Of a DNA stretch of 64,000 nucleotides, positions 20,590-30,474 are shown piece after piece. How positions within the stretch are numbered: position 1 is the stretch's first letter; every line of letters begins with the position of its first letter. Below the pieces are notes generated by a model. The model was not told the DNA's origin, searched no databases, and was given only the letters and a program-made list of their open reading frames with translations. The translations under genes and the position numbers were made by a program. Source of the DNA: Virgibacillus oceani (GTDB lineage: Bacteria; Bacillota; Bacilli; Bacillales; Amphibacillaceae); assembly GCF_014638995.1 (NCBI RefSeq), contig NZ_BMFR01000014.1, positions 1 to 64,000 of the forward strand, in the 5' to 3' direction.

Positions 20590-21189
20590 CTACCTCCTCT
20601 TAAATTTAAAATACTTTAACCATTTAATACATATATTCTTCATTGTACTATAAAAACCTGCTAATTTGTGTAAAAAGTTTTGAATTTTTTTTGGCAGGAA
20701 TCGGTAAATTGTCATAAAAACCCATTTTAGCGGTGTATAGAGAAGCTTAAGGATAAACAGTAAAATAGTAACAAGAACATGGCCAATAAACAAAATAACC
20801 GTAATTAAGGTCTGTATCACAAATTTAATAGGATTAATAATAATCATTTGAACTAATTTCTTTATAAAACGTAAACATACTAACACTATTTTGATAACAC
20901 GTTCCAGCAACCGCTTGTACAAGTTAGCTGCAAGGGCTTGATATGCTGCAAATCCCAATAAACATGCAAGAAAAACATAAAACCTTAACTCTCCTGCATT
21001 AACACGAAACAATACATAAAAAAGAATCAATGTCTGTGAAAGCCAGAACAATACCTCAATAAAGTACGTTAAAAAAACTTTACCTTTCCAATGCCTTGTG
21101 AAGCGCCTGTACGTATCCTGTATTATTCCCAAATAAAAACCGGCCAAAACCATGGCAATCATGGTCATAAATTGTACGCTGAGTGTCAT
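20590..21189 (-). CDS. yabQ: Spore cortex protein YabQ
   Basis: A 199-residue polytopic membrane protein: about four to five hydrophobic segments (about 5-25, 38-60, 68-85, 105-150) and a basic C-terminus. In B. subtilis YabQ sits in the forespore membranes and is needed for cortex formation, under sigma-E. Its start overlaps the yabP stop (ATGA). Confidence 0.9.
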   Translation of the reverse strand: MTLSVQFMTMIAMVLAGFYLGIIQDTYRRFTRHWKGKVFLTYFIEVLFWLSQTLILFYVLFRVNAGELRFYVFLACLLGFAAYQALAANLYKRLLERVIKIVLVCLRFIKKLVQMIIINPIKFVIQTLITVILFIGHVLVTILLFILKLLYTPLKWVFMTIYRFLPKKIQNFLHKLAGFYSTMKNICIKWLKYFKFKRR

Positions 21190-21488
21190 CTAAATAGCTT
21201 GCTAAAGAACCCTTTAGCTTTCTCCTGCTGGTGTTCATCCACATAGGAAAGCTCATAGATTTTCCCTTTAATTGTAACCAAACCATCACCAACATCTAAA
21301 TTTTTTAATTGGAGATTTTGGCCGCGAACAATTAAATAGCCCATAACGGTTTCTAATAGAAATTCCTCATTGTCAAAGCTGTCTACTTCCTTAACACCAG
21401 TAATCTCTAAGTTTTTTCGATTATTAATTTTAACATAATGGTCCTGCTGAACACGATTTACCGTTTCTTTCTCATAATAATTATTCAT
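21186..21488 (-). CDS. yabP: Sporulation protein YabP
   Basis: A 100-residue protein of the YabP/YqfC family (KNLEITGVKEVDSFDNEEF; GYLIVRGQNL). I chose the ATG at 21488, nine bases after GGAGG; upstream ATGs would place the ribosome site too close. It is transcribed together with yabQ, and in B. subtilis the pair is sigma-E dependent. I could not read a convincing sigma-E promoter. Confidence 0.88.
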   Translation of the reverse strand: MNNYYEKETVNRVQQDHYVKINNRKNLEITGVKEVDSFDNEEFLLETVMGYLIVRGQNLQLKNLDVGDGLVTIKGKIYELSYVDEHQQEKAKGFFSKLFR

Positions 21489-21547
21489 ATGCATCGCCCT
21501 CCTTATCATTATTACTTTATGAAAGGAGGGACAAGTATAGAACAGTT

Positions 21548-21817
21548 CTAGCTATTAATTTTTTCTTCTTTTAGAACCTTGTATAACGTTTCAGCTTCAT
21601 CTTTCCTCACGGTTTCTCGTAAATTGTTTACTTCAACGGTTACTAGTTTCTGGCCAAATTTAATTACTAGCTCATCACCTGCTTCTACCGTTGAAGAAGC
21701 CTTAGCCTGATTGCCATTTATTGTTATGCGTCCCTGATCTGCAACCTCTTTTGCTAGTGTTCGGCGTTTAATTAAACGAGATACCTTTAAAAACTTATCT
21801 AAGCGCAATTGTATCAC
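21548..21817 (-). CDS. rqcP: Ribosome quality control protein RqcP (YabO)
   Basis: An 89-residue S4-domain protein (MIQLRLDKFLKVSRLIKRR; GRITINGNQAK). With RqcH it adds alanine tails to chains stalled on 50S subunits. The GTG start overlaps the mazG stop (GTGA). Confidence 0.93.
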   Translation of the reverse strand: MIQLRLDKFLKVSRLIKRRTLAKEVADQGRITINGNQAKASSTVEAGDELVIKFGQKLVTVEVNNLRETVRKDEAETLYKVLKEEKINS

Positions 21818-23262
21818 TCATTTCTTTTAGCTTGATTCCAATAATAATCCATTTCCTCTAATGGCACTTCATTTATATCTTTTCCGAGTTCATCTAATTT
21901 TTCTTCGATATACGAAAAACGGGAAATGAATTTTCGATTGGTTCGGTTTAAAGCAACTTCCGGGTTTATTTTATAATACCTTGATATATTCGCTAGTACA
22001 AATAGAACGTCACCTAACTCGGATTCAATCTCATCTATCTCTTTGTCTGAAATTGCTTCTTTAACTTCCTCCAGCTCTTCAGCAAGCTTATCCCACACAT
22101 CTTTTACATCATCCCACTGAAAGCCTGTTTTTGCCGCCTTGTGCTGCAGCTTAGCTGCTCTTGCAAGGGCTGACAGGCTTTTGGGAACACCGTCCAGAAC
22201 AGATTTCCGTTTATCACCTTTTTCTTCCTGTTTAAGCTTATTCCAGTTTTGATAAACATCGTCAACAGATTCTACCGTTGTGTCGCTGAACACATGCGGA
22301 TGACGGTGAATCATTTTTTCAGTAATCGATTTGATAACGTCGTCGACCATAAAATAACCATTGTCCTCGCCAATTTGGCTATGCAGCATTACTTGCAGAA
22401 GAATATCTCCTAGTTCCTCCACAATTCCTTCATCATCCTGTTCGTCAATAGCGTCGATAAGCTCATATACCTCTTCTACAGCATATTCTCTAAGGGTTTC
22501 GTGGGTTTGCGCCCGATCCCACGGACAGCCATTTGGTCCGCGCAGCTGTGCAATTACCTCCCTGAGACGCGCAAATTTATGGTTAAGCTGACTGGCATTA
22601 ACAGGTGGAACATACACACTAGTTAAATTACTAATCTCTAACGAATGATCTAACTCTTCCAATGGTACTTTTGTAACCTTTTCCTGCACACTTCCAGCTG
22701 CTTCGACAATCATTATAGGATAATCTGCTGGTAGATCCTCTAATAGAGCAAGCTTTACTTCAGAGGCAATAAAACGGTCATAAACCTGACAAAATACTAA
22801 GTGTTGCCTAAATTCGAGCTGGCTGCGCTTGAATGATGTTCCATCAACAAATTGGAACCCATCAATAGGGTCTATTTTTAATGTTGTAAAAAGGGCATCC
22901 AAATAGCTCTGTCCACCACTAATTTCCACAGCTATTTCGTTTTGCTCCAGTAAAAGCTGAACCGTTTTTTCAGCAAGCATAGGATGGCCTGGTACAGCAT
23001 AAATAATTGTTGATTGTCTAGCTTTCTCTAGTAAATCTTCAACAATGCTCTGATAGACACCGGCAAATTGATCCTGTGCCACATAGATATTGTCATAGGA
23101 TTCAAATTTAATCCCTTCACGTTCCAATGTTTTGACTACTGGGTGGTCCAGGGTACGTACATAAATCGTGTTTTTGGTGTCAGTTAATTTTTTATAAACT
23201 CCAAGAGGGAGCTGGTTAATATCACCTGCACCTAATCCCAAAACTTGGATTTCTCTGCTCAT
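21814..23262 (-). CDS. mazG: Tetrapyrrole methylase-MazG fusion (YabN)
   Basis: 482 residues in two domains: an N-terminal SAM-dependent tetrapyrrole methylase-like fold (about 1-215; VLGLGAGDINQLPLG) and a C-terminal MazG nucleoside triphosphate pyrophosphatase (about 230-480; LRGPNGCPWDRAQTHETL and EEVYELIDAI metal-binding acids). MazG clears non-canonical or excess NTPs; the methylase-like half has no known substrate. Confidence 0.93.
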   Translation of the reverse strand: MSREIQVLGLGAGDINQLPLGVYKKLTDTKNTIYVRTLDHPVVKTLEREGIKFESYDNIYVAQDQFAGVYQSIVEDLLEKARQSTIIYAVPGHPMLAEKTVQLLLEQNEIAVEISGGQSYLDALFTTLKIDPIDGFQFVDGTSFKRSQLEFRQHLVFCQVYDRFIASEVKLALLEDLPADYPIMIVEAAGSVQEKVTKVPLEELDHSLEISNLTSVYVPPVNASQLNHKFARLREVIAQLRGPNGCPWDRAQTHETLREYAVEEVYELIDAIDEQDDEGIVEELGDILLQVMLHSQIGEDNGYFMVDDVIKSITEKMIHRHPHVFSDTTVESVDDVYQNWNKLKQEEKGDKRKSVLDGVPKSLSALARAAKLQHKAAKTGFQWDDVKDVWDKLAEELEEVKEAISDKEIDEIESELGDVLFVLANISRYYKINPEVALNRTNRKFISRFSYIEEKLDELGKDINEVPLEEMDYYWNQAKRNE

Positions 23263-24848
23263 TTCTTGTTCCTCCCTCTATGCAATCGAATGAAGAATGC
23301 TGCAAATGGCAGCATAGATAATTCTCTTTCCGAAAATGCACCACATTTAATCAATAATAGAATATAGACAGCTGCACCTGTTATTGCGATAAACATAACA
23401 TAAACTAATAATTCAATGCGAGATGACAGGTTTGCAATAGAGAATAAATGGTCCATCACCCATATATATATCGTCATAGTGCCACAAGCAATGAAAAGGG
23501 ACCGCCATTTAATTTGTTCAAGGTAACGTAAACCGGGCAATTTTCTTTCAAGTTCCAGTATGACCAATATCGAAAGAACAAGCAGGCTGAGAACTGTTGC
23601 CAACGCACCACCTGTTATTCCCAAGAACGGTACAATCAATTGATTTAATATCCATTTTACAAATATAGCAATAAGAATAAAAGCTGCTGTCCGTTTTATG
23701 TACCCAAGTCCTTGTAAAATAGAAGCCCCCGTAATAGCAACTGAACAAAGCAAAATTGCCATTACCAGGATTCGCAAGCTAGTTGTTCCTTTACCATTTT
23801 CAAATAGCAGCGTATTGGCTTCTGGAAAAATTAATATTAAGCCGATTGTAGCACCAATCGCCAAATATAGACTAAAATGTAAGGCACTGCGAATGTAATG
23901 GTAAATCGTCTCATGATCCCTTTGCAGCTTTTCCCTTGAAATGGTTGGGATCAGTGCTAAAGCAAATGATGAACCTATTACAGTTCCCAGCTGGATTAAA
24001 GGCTGCCCTCTATCAAAAACTCCTTTCGCTTCCATTGATTCTAGTTGTGATAAGCCATATTCTCTTAGACTTGGCACTAATGTAAAGGCATCCGCAAATT
24101 GAATAGCTAACAAGACCATATGGTTAAGGGCTGCCACTATACCTAGCGTCAAAAGTGTTCGCACATAATAATTCCATGGAATCGTACTTAGATCATTTGT
24201 GTATGGTTTATTTTTTATAAAAAATAGACTAAGAATCAAGATAGCCGTAATGGCACCTAAAATTGATGCGACTACTGCTGCTTGTCCTACACTATATAAC
24301 CTTTCACCCTGGACGGAGATAAATACAGCAGCAAAAATGATAATACAAACACGAGCCAGCTGTTCCCCAACCTGTGAATAAGCTGTTGGCTTCATATAAT
24401 TGTTCCCTTGTAAACCTCCTCGTAATACCGCGGAAAAAGGAATGAATAAGAATAAAAAGGCGGCAAACCGGTATATTCCCTTAAGGTTTTCATCTCCCAC
24501 CCAAACAGCGATAAAGTCTGCATTAAACAATAGAAAAATAAATAGTGCACCGTTTATACAACATAAAATAGAGAAAATAGGTACATAAAAGTTTCTGAGT
24601 GAGGGATTTATGCCCTGCACTTTTAAATCTGCCATCATTTTCGATATAGCAGATGGAAATCCATAAAGAGATAAAACCAATGCCATACCAAGGATGGGAT
24701 ACACTTGCTGATATATATAGAACCCAATATCACCAGTCAGATTTTGCAGTGGTATCCGGTAACCAGCACTTAAGACCTTACTTATTAGTCCTGCTAATGT
24801 CAGCAGCAAGGCACCTTTTACTAACTTGTTTGATTCGTTTCCATCCAT
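23259..24848 (-). CDS. yabM: Polysaccharide/lipid flippase family protein YabM (SpoVB-like)
   Basis: A 529-residue membrane protein with about 14 helices of the MVF/MOP exporter superfamily, like SpoVB and MurJ. The N-terminus KGALLLTLAGLISKVLSAGYRIPLQ is typical. It probably flips a lipid-linked sugar during sporulation or wall synthesis. It overlaps mazG by 4 bases. Confidence 0.87.
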   Translation of the reverse strand: MDGNESNKLVKGALLLTLAGLISKVLSAGYRIPLQNLTGDIGFYIYQQVYPILGMALVLSLYGFPSAISKMMADLKVQGINPSLRNFYVPIFSILCCINGALFIFLLFNADFIAVWVGDENLKGIYRFAAFLFLFIPFSAVLRGGLQGNNYMKPTAYSQVGEQLARVCIIIFAAVFISVQGERLYSVGQAAVVASILGAITAILILSLFFIKNKPYTNDLSTIPWNYYVRTLLTLGIVAALNHMVLLAIQFADAFTLVPSLREYGLSQLESMEAKGVFDRGQPLIQLGTVIGSSFALALIPTISREKLQRDHETIYHYIRSALHFSLYLAIGATIGLILIFPEANTLLFENGKGTTSLRILVMAILLCSVAITGASILQGLGYIKRTAAFILIAIFVKWILNQLIVPFLGITGGALATVLSLLVLSILVILELERKLPGLRYLEQIKWRSLFIACGTMTIYIWVMDHLFSIANLSSRIELLVYVMFIAITGAAVYILLLIKCGAFSERELSMLPFAAFFIRLHRGRNKK

Positions 24849-24965
24849 GTCAAACGCCTTTCTTAGCCAATAAAAAATTTTATTTCATTATAGCATATAT
24901 GGGAACGGAGCTTGAACGAACACGATACCGTCCATTACTCAATTTCTATTGTCATTAAAACAACA

Positions 24966-24995
24966 AAAAATCAGCGCGTTGGCGCGCTGATTTTT
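24966..24995 (-). terminator. Terminator of spoVT
   Basis: A perfect 13-bp stem AAAAATCAGCGCG/CGCGCTGATTTTT with a TTGG loop, 18 bases after the spoVT stop. It can work in both directions. Confidence 0.9.
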
Positions 24996-25012
24996 GTCTT
25001 CATCTAAGTAGT

Positions 25013-25549
25013 TTATTCCATTTGTTTTGCCAAAAAACTTGCAGCTGTCTCGATAGACTTTTGTTCCACATTACTAAGCTGTTTATCACCTTTTGCGAAC
25101 ATTATAACGCAGCCAATTGGGTCACCGTTAGCGATTATAGGACTTAAACAATAGGAAGCTATTTCTTCCTCTTTACCTTCTAACATTTCTAATGTCGTTT
25201 TTTCAGTCTCAAAAAGGGAAGACCGATTTTCCACTGCTTTTTCTAATTTTGCACCAATATTTTTATTTAAGTAATCCTTCTTTGATTCTCCCGCCACAGC
25301 TATAATTTCATCACGATCACAAATAAAAACTGGATGGTGGAGGGAATCAAACAATGCTTCAGCATATTCCTGCGCAAAGCTTCCCAACTCATTTATAGGT
25401 GAATATTTTTTTAAAATTACTTCGCCTTCTCTATCAACAAAAATTTCTAACGGGTCACCTTCTCGGATACGCAATGTTCGCCTTATTTCCTTTGGGATAA
25501 CTACTCTGCCTAAATCATCAATTCGACGTACAATTCCTGTTGCCTTCAT
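25013..25549 (-). CDS. spoVT: Stage V sporulation regulator SpoVT
   Basis: A 178-residue AbrB-type regulator. The N-terminal swapped-hairpin DNA-binding domain (about 1-50; GIVRRIDDLGRVVIPKEIR) is joined to a C-terminal GAF-like domain (about 55-178). It modulates sigma-G genes in the forespore. A sigma-G promoter lies upstream. Confidence 0.95.
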   Translation of the reverse strand: MKATGIVRRIDDLGRVVIPKEIRRTLRIREGDPLEIFVDREGEVILKKYSPINELGSFAQEYAEALFDSLHHPVFICDRDEIIAVAGESKKDYLNKNIGAKLEKAVENRSSLFETEKTTLEMLEGKEEEIASYCLSPIIANGDPIGCVIMFAKGDKQLSNVEQKSIETAASFLAKQME

Positions 25550-25638
25550 TCGGGTGATGCCTCACTTTCATATGATGATCGTATCTGCTGATTTTCCACT
25601 TTTACTTAAAACAAGTAAAAAATCACCAGTTGTGGTTT

Positions 25639-25667
25639 TAGTATGATTCATATTGTAAGAACTATAC
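25639..25667 (-). promoter_or_regulatory. Sigma-G promoter of spoVT
   Basis: Minus-strand -35 GTATA (25663-25667), 17-bp spacer, -10 CATACTA (25639-25645). This fits the sigma-G consensus GHATR/CATNHTA, and spoVT is sigma-G dependent in B. subtilis. The leader is about 80 bases. The remaining spacer up to mfd (25668-25843) has no visible gene. Confidence 0.7.
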
Positions 25668-25843
25668 ATCGAAGCGTTATTTTTCTAGTACAAGAAATGC
25701 TGACCTAATCATGTGAAGCCTAAAAGGTCCACCATATTTATCGAATATAGCTTTCCTGTTAACAACTAACCGGCAGAAATTTAAAGAAATAAGGGTAGAC
25801 CAGCCACAACACGCCCATTGACTGGCGACTAAGAAAATTGTTT

Positions 25844-28800
25844 TTAATCATCCCGATTGACAGTACTTAATTGTTTAATAAATTCCTCTACCGTTTCATA
25901 ACGTTGGTATTCCGCATCCCGTGCCCACTTATACATTATCTTTAATTTTTGATTTTCCGTACCAAGCTGTATGCCGCGGCCGAATGTATTGGCAAGTGTA
26001 AACAATTTCGAGCCATCGATTTCCTGGCTGCGCTGTTCATCAACAAGCATTTCAATCTTCTTGTTCTTTTCACTGATCGATTCGACTCTCTCCCGCTTCG
26101 CATGCATTTTCAATGAGGAAACAATGAATAAATTTTCTACTTCACTAGGATAATCCCCAAACCTGTCCATCAATTCTTCTTTCAATTCCTCTATATCATC
26201 AGTGCTTTCAACCGTTTGGAACCGTTTGTACATATCAATTTTCTGCTTTTCATCTTTAATATATTCATCTGGGATGTATGCATCTAAATCCAATGCCAGT
26301 TCAGGTTCAAATGGCTTGATGTCATCTAGTTCTTTTCCAGCTTTACGAGCATCGATTGCATCCTTTAGCATTTGTGAATACATATCAAAACCGACAGAAT
26401 CGATGAATCCATGCTGCTGTGCACCCAATAGATTCCCTGCACCACGTATGGATAAATCCCGCATTGCAATCTTAAATCCTGATCCAAGCTCCGTAAATTC
26501 TTTGATTGCCTGCAGTCGTTTCTCAGCAACCTCTGTCAGCACTTTATCTTTTTGATAGGTAAAATATGCATAAGCAACTCGATTTGACCGTCCCACACGG
26601 CCTCTTAATTGATACAATTGACTTAATCCCATACGATCAGCATCATAGACGATTAATGTATTAACATTTGGAATGTCTACACCTGTTTCAATAATTGTTG
26701 TACTAACAAGAACATCGAATTCCCCCTCTAAAAAGGAGAACATAACACTTTCAAGCTCTGTCTCATTCATTTGACCATGGGCAATTGCAATTTTCGCTTC
26801 ATCGACTAGCATACCGATTTCCCGGGCAATAGCATCAATGTTCTCAACACGATTAAACAAGAAAAATACTTGGCCGCCTCTGGCCATTTCACGTTCTATT
26901 GCTTCCCTGATAAAGACTGGATTGTACTCCATAACGTACGTTTGAATAGGAAAACGATTTTCAGGTGGTGTTTCGATCACAGACAGATCGCGTACACCAA
27001 GCATTGACATGTGAAGCGTCCTTGGAATTGGTGTCGCTGTTAATGTTAAAACATCAACATTCGTTTTCAATTGCTTGATTTTTTCTTTATGCTTTACACC
27101 AAAACGCTGCTCTTCATCTACTACAAGCAAGCCTAAATCATGGTATTGTACATCTTTTGACAATATGCGATGTGTGCCAATAACAACGTCAACTAACCCT
27201 TTGCGTAATCCTTCTATCGTGTCTTTTTGTTGTTTTTTAGTTCGAAATCTGCTTAATAGACCAATAGTAATGGCATGATCCTGAAACCGTTCACGAATTG
27301 TTTCAAAATGCTGCTGCGCAAGAATTGTCGTTGGAACCAGTATAGCAACCTGTTTCCCATCTGCTATTGCCTTAAAGGCGGCGCGAATCGCTACTTCTGT
27401 TTTCCCGTAACCAACATCACCACAAAGCAAACGATCCATTGGCCGTTCTTTTTCCATATCCTGTTTGATTTCTTCAATACACCGCAGCTGGTCTTCTGTC
27501 TCCTGATAAGGGAACGATGCTTCAAACTCACGCTGCATCTCTGAATCAGGTGAAAACGCGTACCCCTTTTTCGCTTGCCTTTCAGCGTGAAGCTTGATTA
27601 AATCGTCGGCAATATCTTCAACTGATGATTGTACTTTTCGTTTTACTTTTGTCCATTCACTGCCGCCAAGTTTGTAAAGCTTAGGTTCTTTTCCTTCCGA
27701 GCCAACAAACTTTTGCACTAAATCAATTTGATCAATTGGTACGAAAAGCTTGTCATCACCAGAGTACTTAATCAGCATATAATCCTTATGCAGATCATTA
27801 ACTTTCAGCGTTTCTATTCCTAGATATCTGCCAATACCATGATTTGCATGTACAACATAATCTCCAACTTTTAATTCCTGGTAATTTTTAATTCGTTCGG
27901 CATTCGATATTTTTTGTTTTTTTCTAGTACGTTTTATCCGCTTTTTAAACAATTCATTTTCGGTAATAATTACAAGCTTATGCATCGGAAATTCTATACC
28001 ACTGTTAATATTACCAACAGCTATCGTTGGTTTTTTGACAGGTAATTCCAATTGCTTTGTAATGGCTGCTTCCATATCATAATCGGTAAAAATAGATTGG
28101 ATCTTTTCGGCCCGTTTTTCATTTGGGGCAAGTATAACAACAGAAAAGTCACCCTTTTCCCAACGCTTTAGTTCGTTTTTAAACAAATTCATCTGACCAT
28201 GAAATTCCTGCATTGCCCTTGATGATAAATTAATAATATTTTGCGGCTGGGTATTTGGTATGTGGCGCAAAAATACAGATAAATACAAGCGCTGCTGATT
28301 CATATGCTCCCATACATCATGCCAATCAAATGAAAATCTGCTGTCTCTGACCATTTGATTCGATTCCAGTAGACTGTTATACCATTCGGCTTCTTCTGTG
28401 TCTAAATTGGTCGCCGTCTCATGTATCCTGCTCATTTCATCCATAATAATTAATCCATTTGACGGTAAATAATCTAATAAACTAGCAGGGTTTTCATAAA
28501 GAAATCCAATATATTTGTACATTTCTTGAAAATGCTCTAAATTCTTCAAACGACCTATATCGTGTTCCATAACCTCGATTAGCTTTTCTTTTGCTTGTTT
28601 CGTCTTTAATTTTTTCAACGTTGCTGCCAGCGCATCTTCCATACGCTCGGCACCTGCAATAATATCTTCATCCGTTAAAAGCAGCTCTGTGGCAGGACCA
28701 ATCGTAATCTCCTTTTTTTGTTCTAAGGAACGCTGTGTCTCTGCATCAAAATAACGTATAGAATCGATTTCATCATCGAATAACTCTATACGGATTGGGT

Positions 28801-29368
28801 GTTCCTCTGTAACTGGATAAATATCAATAATGCCACCACGCTGACTGAATTCACCTGGTGTGTTTACCATTGTTGCTCTTTCGTAACCCATATCTACTAA
28901 AGATGTTAAATATGCCTTTATATCTATTTCTTCACCATAACTGAATTTCAATTGATATTTTTGAAAGTAGCTAGGCGGCGGCAGAATACGCTTTAATGCT
29001 GCAACAGGAGCTATTAATATTCCCGATTTCCTTCTTGACCATGCTGTTAATGACTCGATACGCTGACTTTTCAGCTCCGGACTAGCGATCGCAATTTCTG
29101 AAGCGATTAACTCGTTTACAGGATATAAATGAATATCCTGTTCGCCAACTAATTCCGCTAAATCATCATATAATTGCTGTGCCTGAACTAATTGATGCGT
29201 AACAAGCAACACTTGATTATTAGTGGATTCGTTAATGATAGAAACAAGCAGACTTCGAGCAGAACCCGCCAATCCGGCAACAAGCTGTTCCTTCATACCA
29301 CTGGAAATTCCACTTATAATTGATTGTATATCTTCCTTTGATTGTAAATAATTATTAATCCCTTTCAT
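25844..29368 (-). CDS. mfd: Transcription-repair coupling factor Mfd
   Basis: Removes stalled RNA polymerase from lesions and recruits UvrA. At 1174 residues it is full length. In order: UvrB-like N-terminal module (about 1-350), the CarD-like RNA polymerase interaction domain (about 490-570; GDYVVHANHGIGRYLGIE), SF2 translocase motifs (GDVGYGKTEVA; VVDEEQRFGVKHKEK; TATPIPRTLHM), and a C-terminal TRCF domain. In B. subtilis it also affects stationary-phase mutagenesis. Confidence 0.97.
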   Translation of the reverse strand: MKGINNYLQSKEDIQSIISGISSGMKEQLVAGLAGSARSLLVSIINESTNNQVLLVTHQLVQAQQLYDDLAELVGEQDIHLYPVNELIASEIAIASPELKSQRIESLTAWSRRKSGILIAPVAALKRILPPPSYFQKYQLKFSYGEEIDIKAYLTSLVDMGYERATMVNTPGEFSQRGGIIDIYPVTEEHPIRIELFDDEIDSIRYFDAETQRSLEQKKEITIGPATELLLTDEDIIAGAERMEDALAATLKKLKTKQAKEKLIEVMEHDIGRLKNLEHFQEMYKYIGFLYENPASLLDYLPSNGLIIMDEMSRIHETATNLDTEEAEWYNSLLESNQMVRDSRFSFDWHDVWEHMNQQRLYLSVFLRHIPNTQPQNIINLSSRAMQEFHGQMNLFKNELKRWEKGDFSVVILAPNEKRAEKIQSIFTDYDMEAAITKQLELPVKKPTIAVGNINSGIEFPMHKLVIITENELFKKRIKRTRKKQKISNAERIKNYQELKVGDYVVHANHGIGRYLGIETLKVNDLHKDYMLIKYSGDDKLFVPIDQIDLVQKFVGSEGKEPKLYKLGGSEWTKVKRKVQSSVEDIADDLIKLHAERQAKKGYAFSPDSEMQREFEASFPYQETEDQLRCIEEIKQDMEKERPMDRLLCGDVGYGKTEVAIRAAFKAIADGKQVAILVPTTILAQQHFETIRERFQDHAITIGLLSRFRTKKQQKDTIEGLRKGLVDVVIGTHRILSKDVQYHDLGLLVVDEEQRFGVKHKEKIKQLKTNVDVLTLTATPIPRTLHMSMLGVRDLSVIETPPENRFPIQTYVMEYNPVFIREAIEREMARGGQVFFLFNRVENIDAIAREIGMLVDEAKIAIAHGQMNETELESVMFSFLEGEFDVLVSTTIIETGVDIPNVNTLIVYDADRMGLSQLYQLRGRVGRSNRVAYAYFTYQKDKVLTEVAEKRLQAIKEFTELGSGFKIAMRDLSIRGAGNLLGAQQHGFIDSVGFDMYSQMLKDAIDARKAGKELDDIKPFEPELALDLDAYIPDEYIKDEKQKIDMYKRFQTVESTDDIEELKEELMDRFGDYPSEVENLFIVSSLKMHAKRERVESISEKNKKIEMLVDEQRSQEIDGSKLFTLANTFGRGIQLGTENQKLKIMYKWARDAEYQRYETVEEFIKQLSTVNRDD

Positions 29369-29479
29369 TGTAAACCCCCACCGTAATCATAGCGACCCAT
29401 CCTTTTCATAACGAAATAGGCTCGCTTTAACAAGCGCAAATATGCCTTGGCTGGAAACCAAAGCTATTATTGTGCGCTT

Positions 29480-29710
29480 TTATTGTATGAAAAAATCTAA
29501 TTCATGATAATGTGGATTTGTTCCTAATGACTCTTCACAGCTCTCGCAAATTGTCTTAATCTGAACATCTCCATTTTCCTGGTATTGAATCATTTCTTTC
29601 TTATCCTCAATTGATAATTTATCTAAACCAAGCATTGCCGCATCTGCAACCTGCTGCTCGATTTTACCGAGCGTTTGTCCACAATGCCTGCATTGATAGA
29701 CAAAAGACAT
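29480..29710 (-). CDS. fin: Anti-sigma-F factor Fin (YabK)
   Basis: A 76-residue zinc-ribbon protein with CRHC (7-10) and CESC (55-58) pairs. In B. subtilis Fin is made in the forespore and inhibits sigma-F, which helps the switch to sigma-G. It lies in the conserved pth-fin-mfd position and has its own sigma-F-type promoter. Confidence 0.92.
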   Translation of the reverse strand: MSFVYQCRHCGQTLGKIEQQVADAAMLGLDKLSIEDKKEMIQYQENGDVQIKTICESCEESLGTNPHYHELDFFIQ

Positions 29711-29745
29711 AAAACAATCCTCCTCGAATAAACATGGGGTACCAT

Positions 29746-29775
29746 TAGGTTTATCCGAAAAGTTATATTTTATAC
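29746..29775 (-). promoter_or_regulatory. Sigma-F/sigma-G type promoter of fin
   Basis: Minus-strand -35 GTATA (29771-29775), 15-bp spacer, -10 GATAAACCTA (29746-29755), one mismatch from the sigma-F pattern GGNNANHHTR. The geometry is identical to the csfB promoter at 53829-53858. Confidence 0.6.
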
Positions 29776-29787
29776 GTATAGTACGTA

Positions 29788-30357
29788 CTATATGTATCGG
29801 CTGTTAAATTCATTCATGACATCAGCAAATGGCCGGTCAAACCATGCTTCACACGCATCTGCAGATTTTTTAATGCTTGCTATAACATCTTCATGTTCAT
29901 CCTTAGGAAATCCGCCAAGTACATAATCGACAACTGGCTGGGGTGTAATGGGGCGCCCTATGCCAATTCTGATCCGTTTAAACTCTTTTGTACCTAAATG
30001 GTCAATCATTGATCTAATTCCATTATGACCGCCATGACCGCCTTTTCCCCGAAGACGGATTTTACCAGCAGGGAGATCCAAGTCATCATAAATAACAAGA
30101 ACGTCCTCCGTATCAATATTATAATAATCCATTAATGGCCGTATTGCTTCACCCGACAGATTCATGTATGTCTGCGGCTTCAAAAGGATGACCTTATCAC
30201 CCGCAACCCTTTCCATCGCATACTTGCCATTAAATTTTTTCTTATTCAAATCCCAGTGAAAGCGATTCAGCAGTTCATCAATTACCATAAAACCAATATT
30301 GTGACGAGTGCTTTGATACGTTTTACCTGGATTTCCCAGTCCTACAATACATTTCAT
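29788..30357 (-). CDS. pth: Peptidyl-tRNA hydrolase
   Basis: Recycles peptidyl-tRNA released from ribosomes. 189 residues with [18 protein letters not shown] (catalytic histidine), [12 protein letters not shown] and the [23 protein letters not shown] region. Known as spoVC in B. subtilis. It lies downstream of ctc. Confidence 0.97.
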   Translation of the reverse strand: MKCIVGLGNPGKTYQSTRHNIGFMVIDELLNRFHWDLNKKKFNGKYAMERVAGDKVILLKPQTYMNLSGEAIRPLMDYYNIDTEDVLVIYDDLDLPAGKIRLRGKGGHGGHNGIRSMIDHLGTKEFKRIRIGIGRPITPQPVVDYVLGGFPKDEHEDVIASIKKSADACEAWFDRPFADVMNEFNSRYI

Positions 30358-30415
30358 TTCATAACTTCCTTTTAGTTGTATTCCCGCGAACAGTATACCA
30401 AAGAATATACAAGTA

Positions 30416-30452
30416 ACCCCCCTATAAGATTAACCCGTCTTACAGGAGGGGT
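30416..30452 (-). terminator. Hairpin between ctc and pth
   Basis: A GC-rich inverted repeat (30416-30429 with 30438-30452, imperfect) lies 20 bases after the ctc stop. The T run after it on the minus strand is poor, so it may be a weak terminator or a processing site. Confidence 0.5.
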
Positions 30453-30474
30453 ATAAATTATACTGATTACTAAA

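Noticed and set aside
21489..21550. Sigma-E promoter for yabP
   Set aside because: A CATAAAGT is present, but no -35 at the correct 14-bp distance could be matched.
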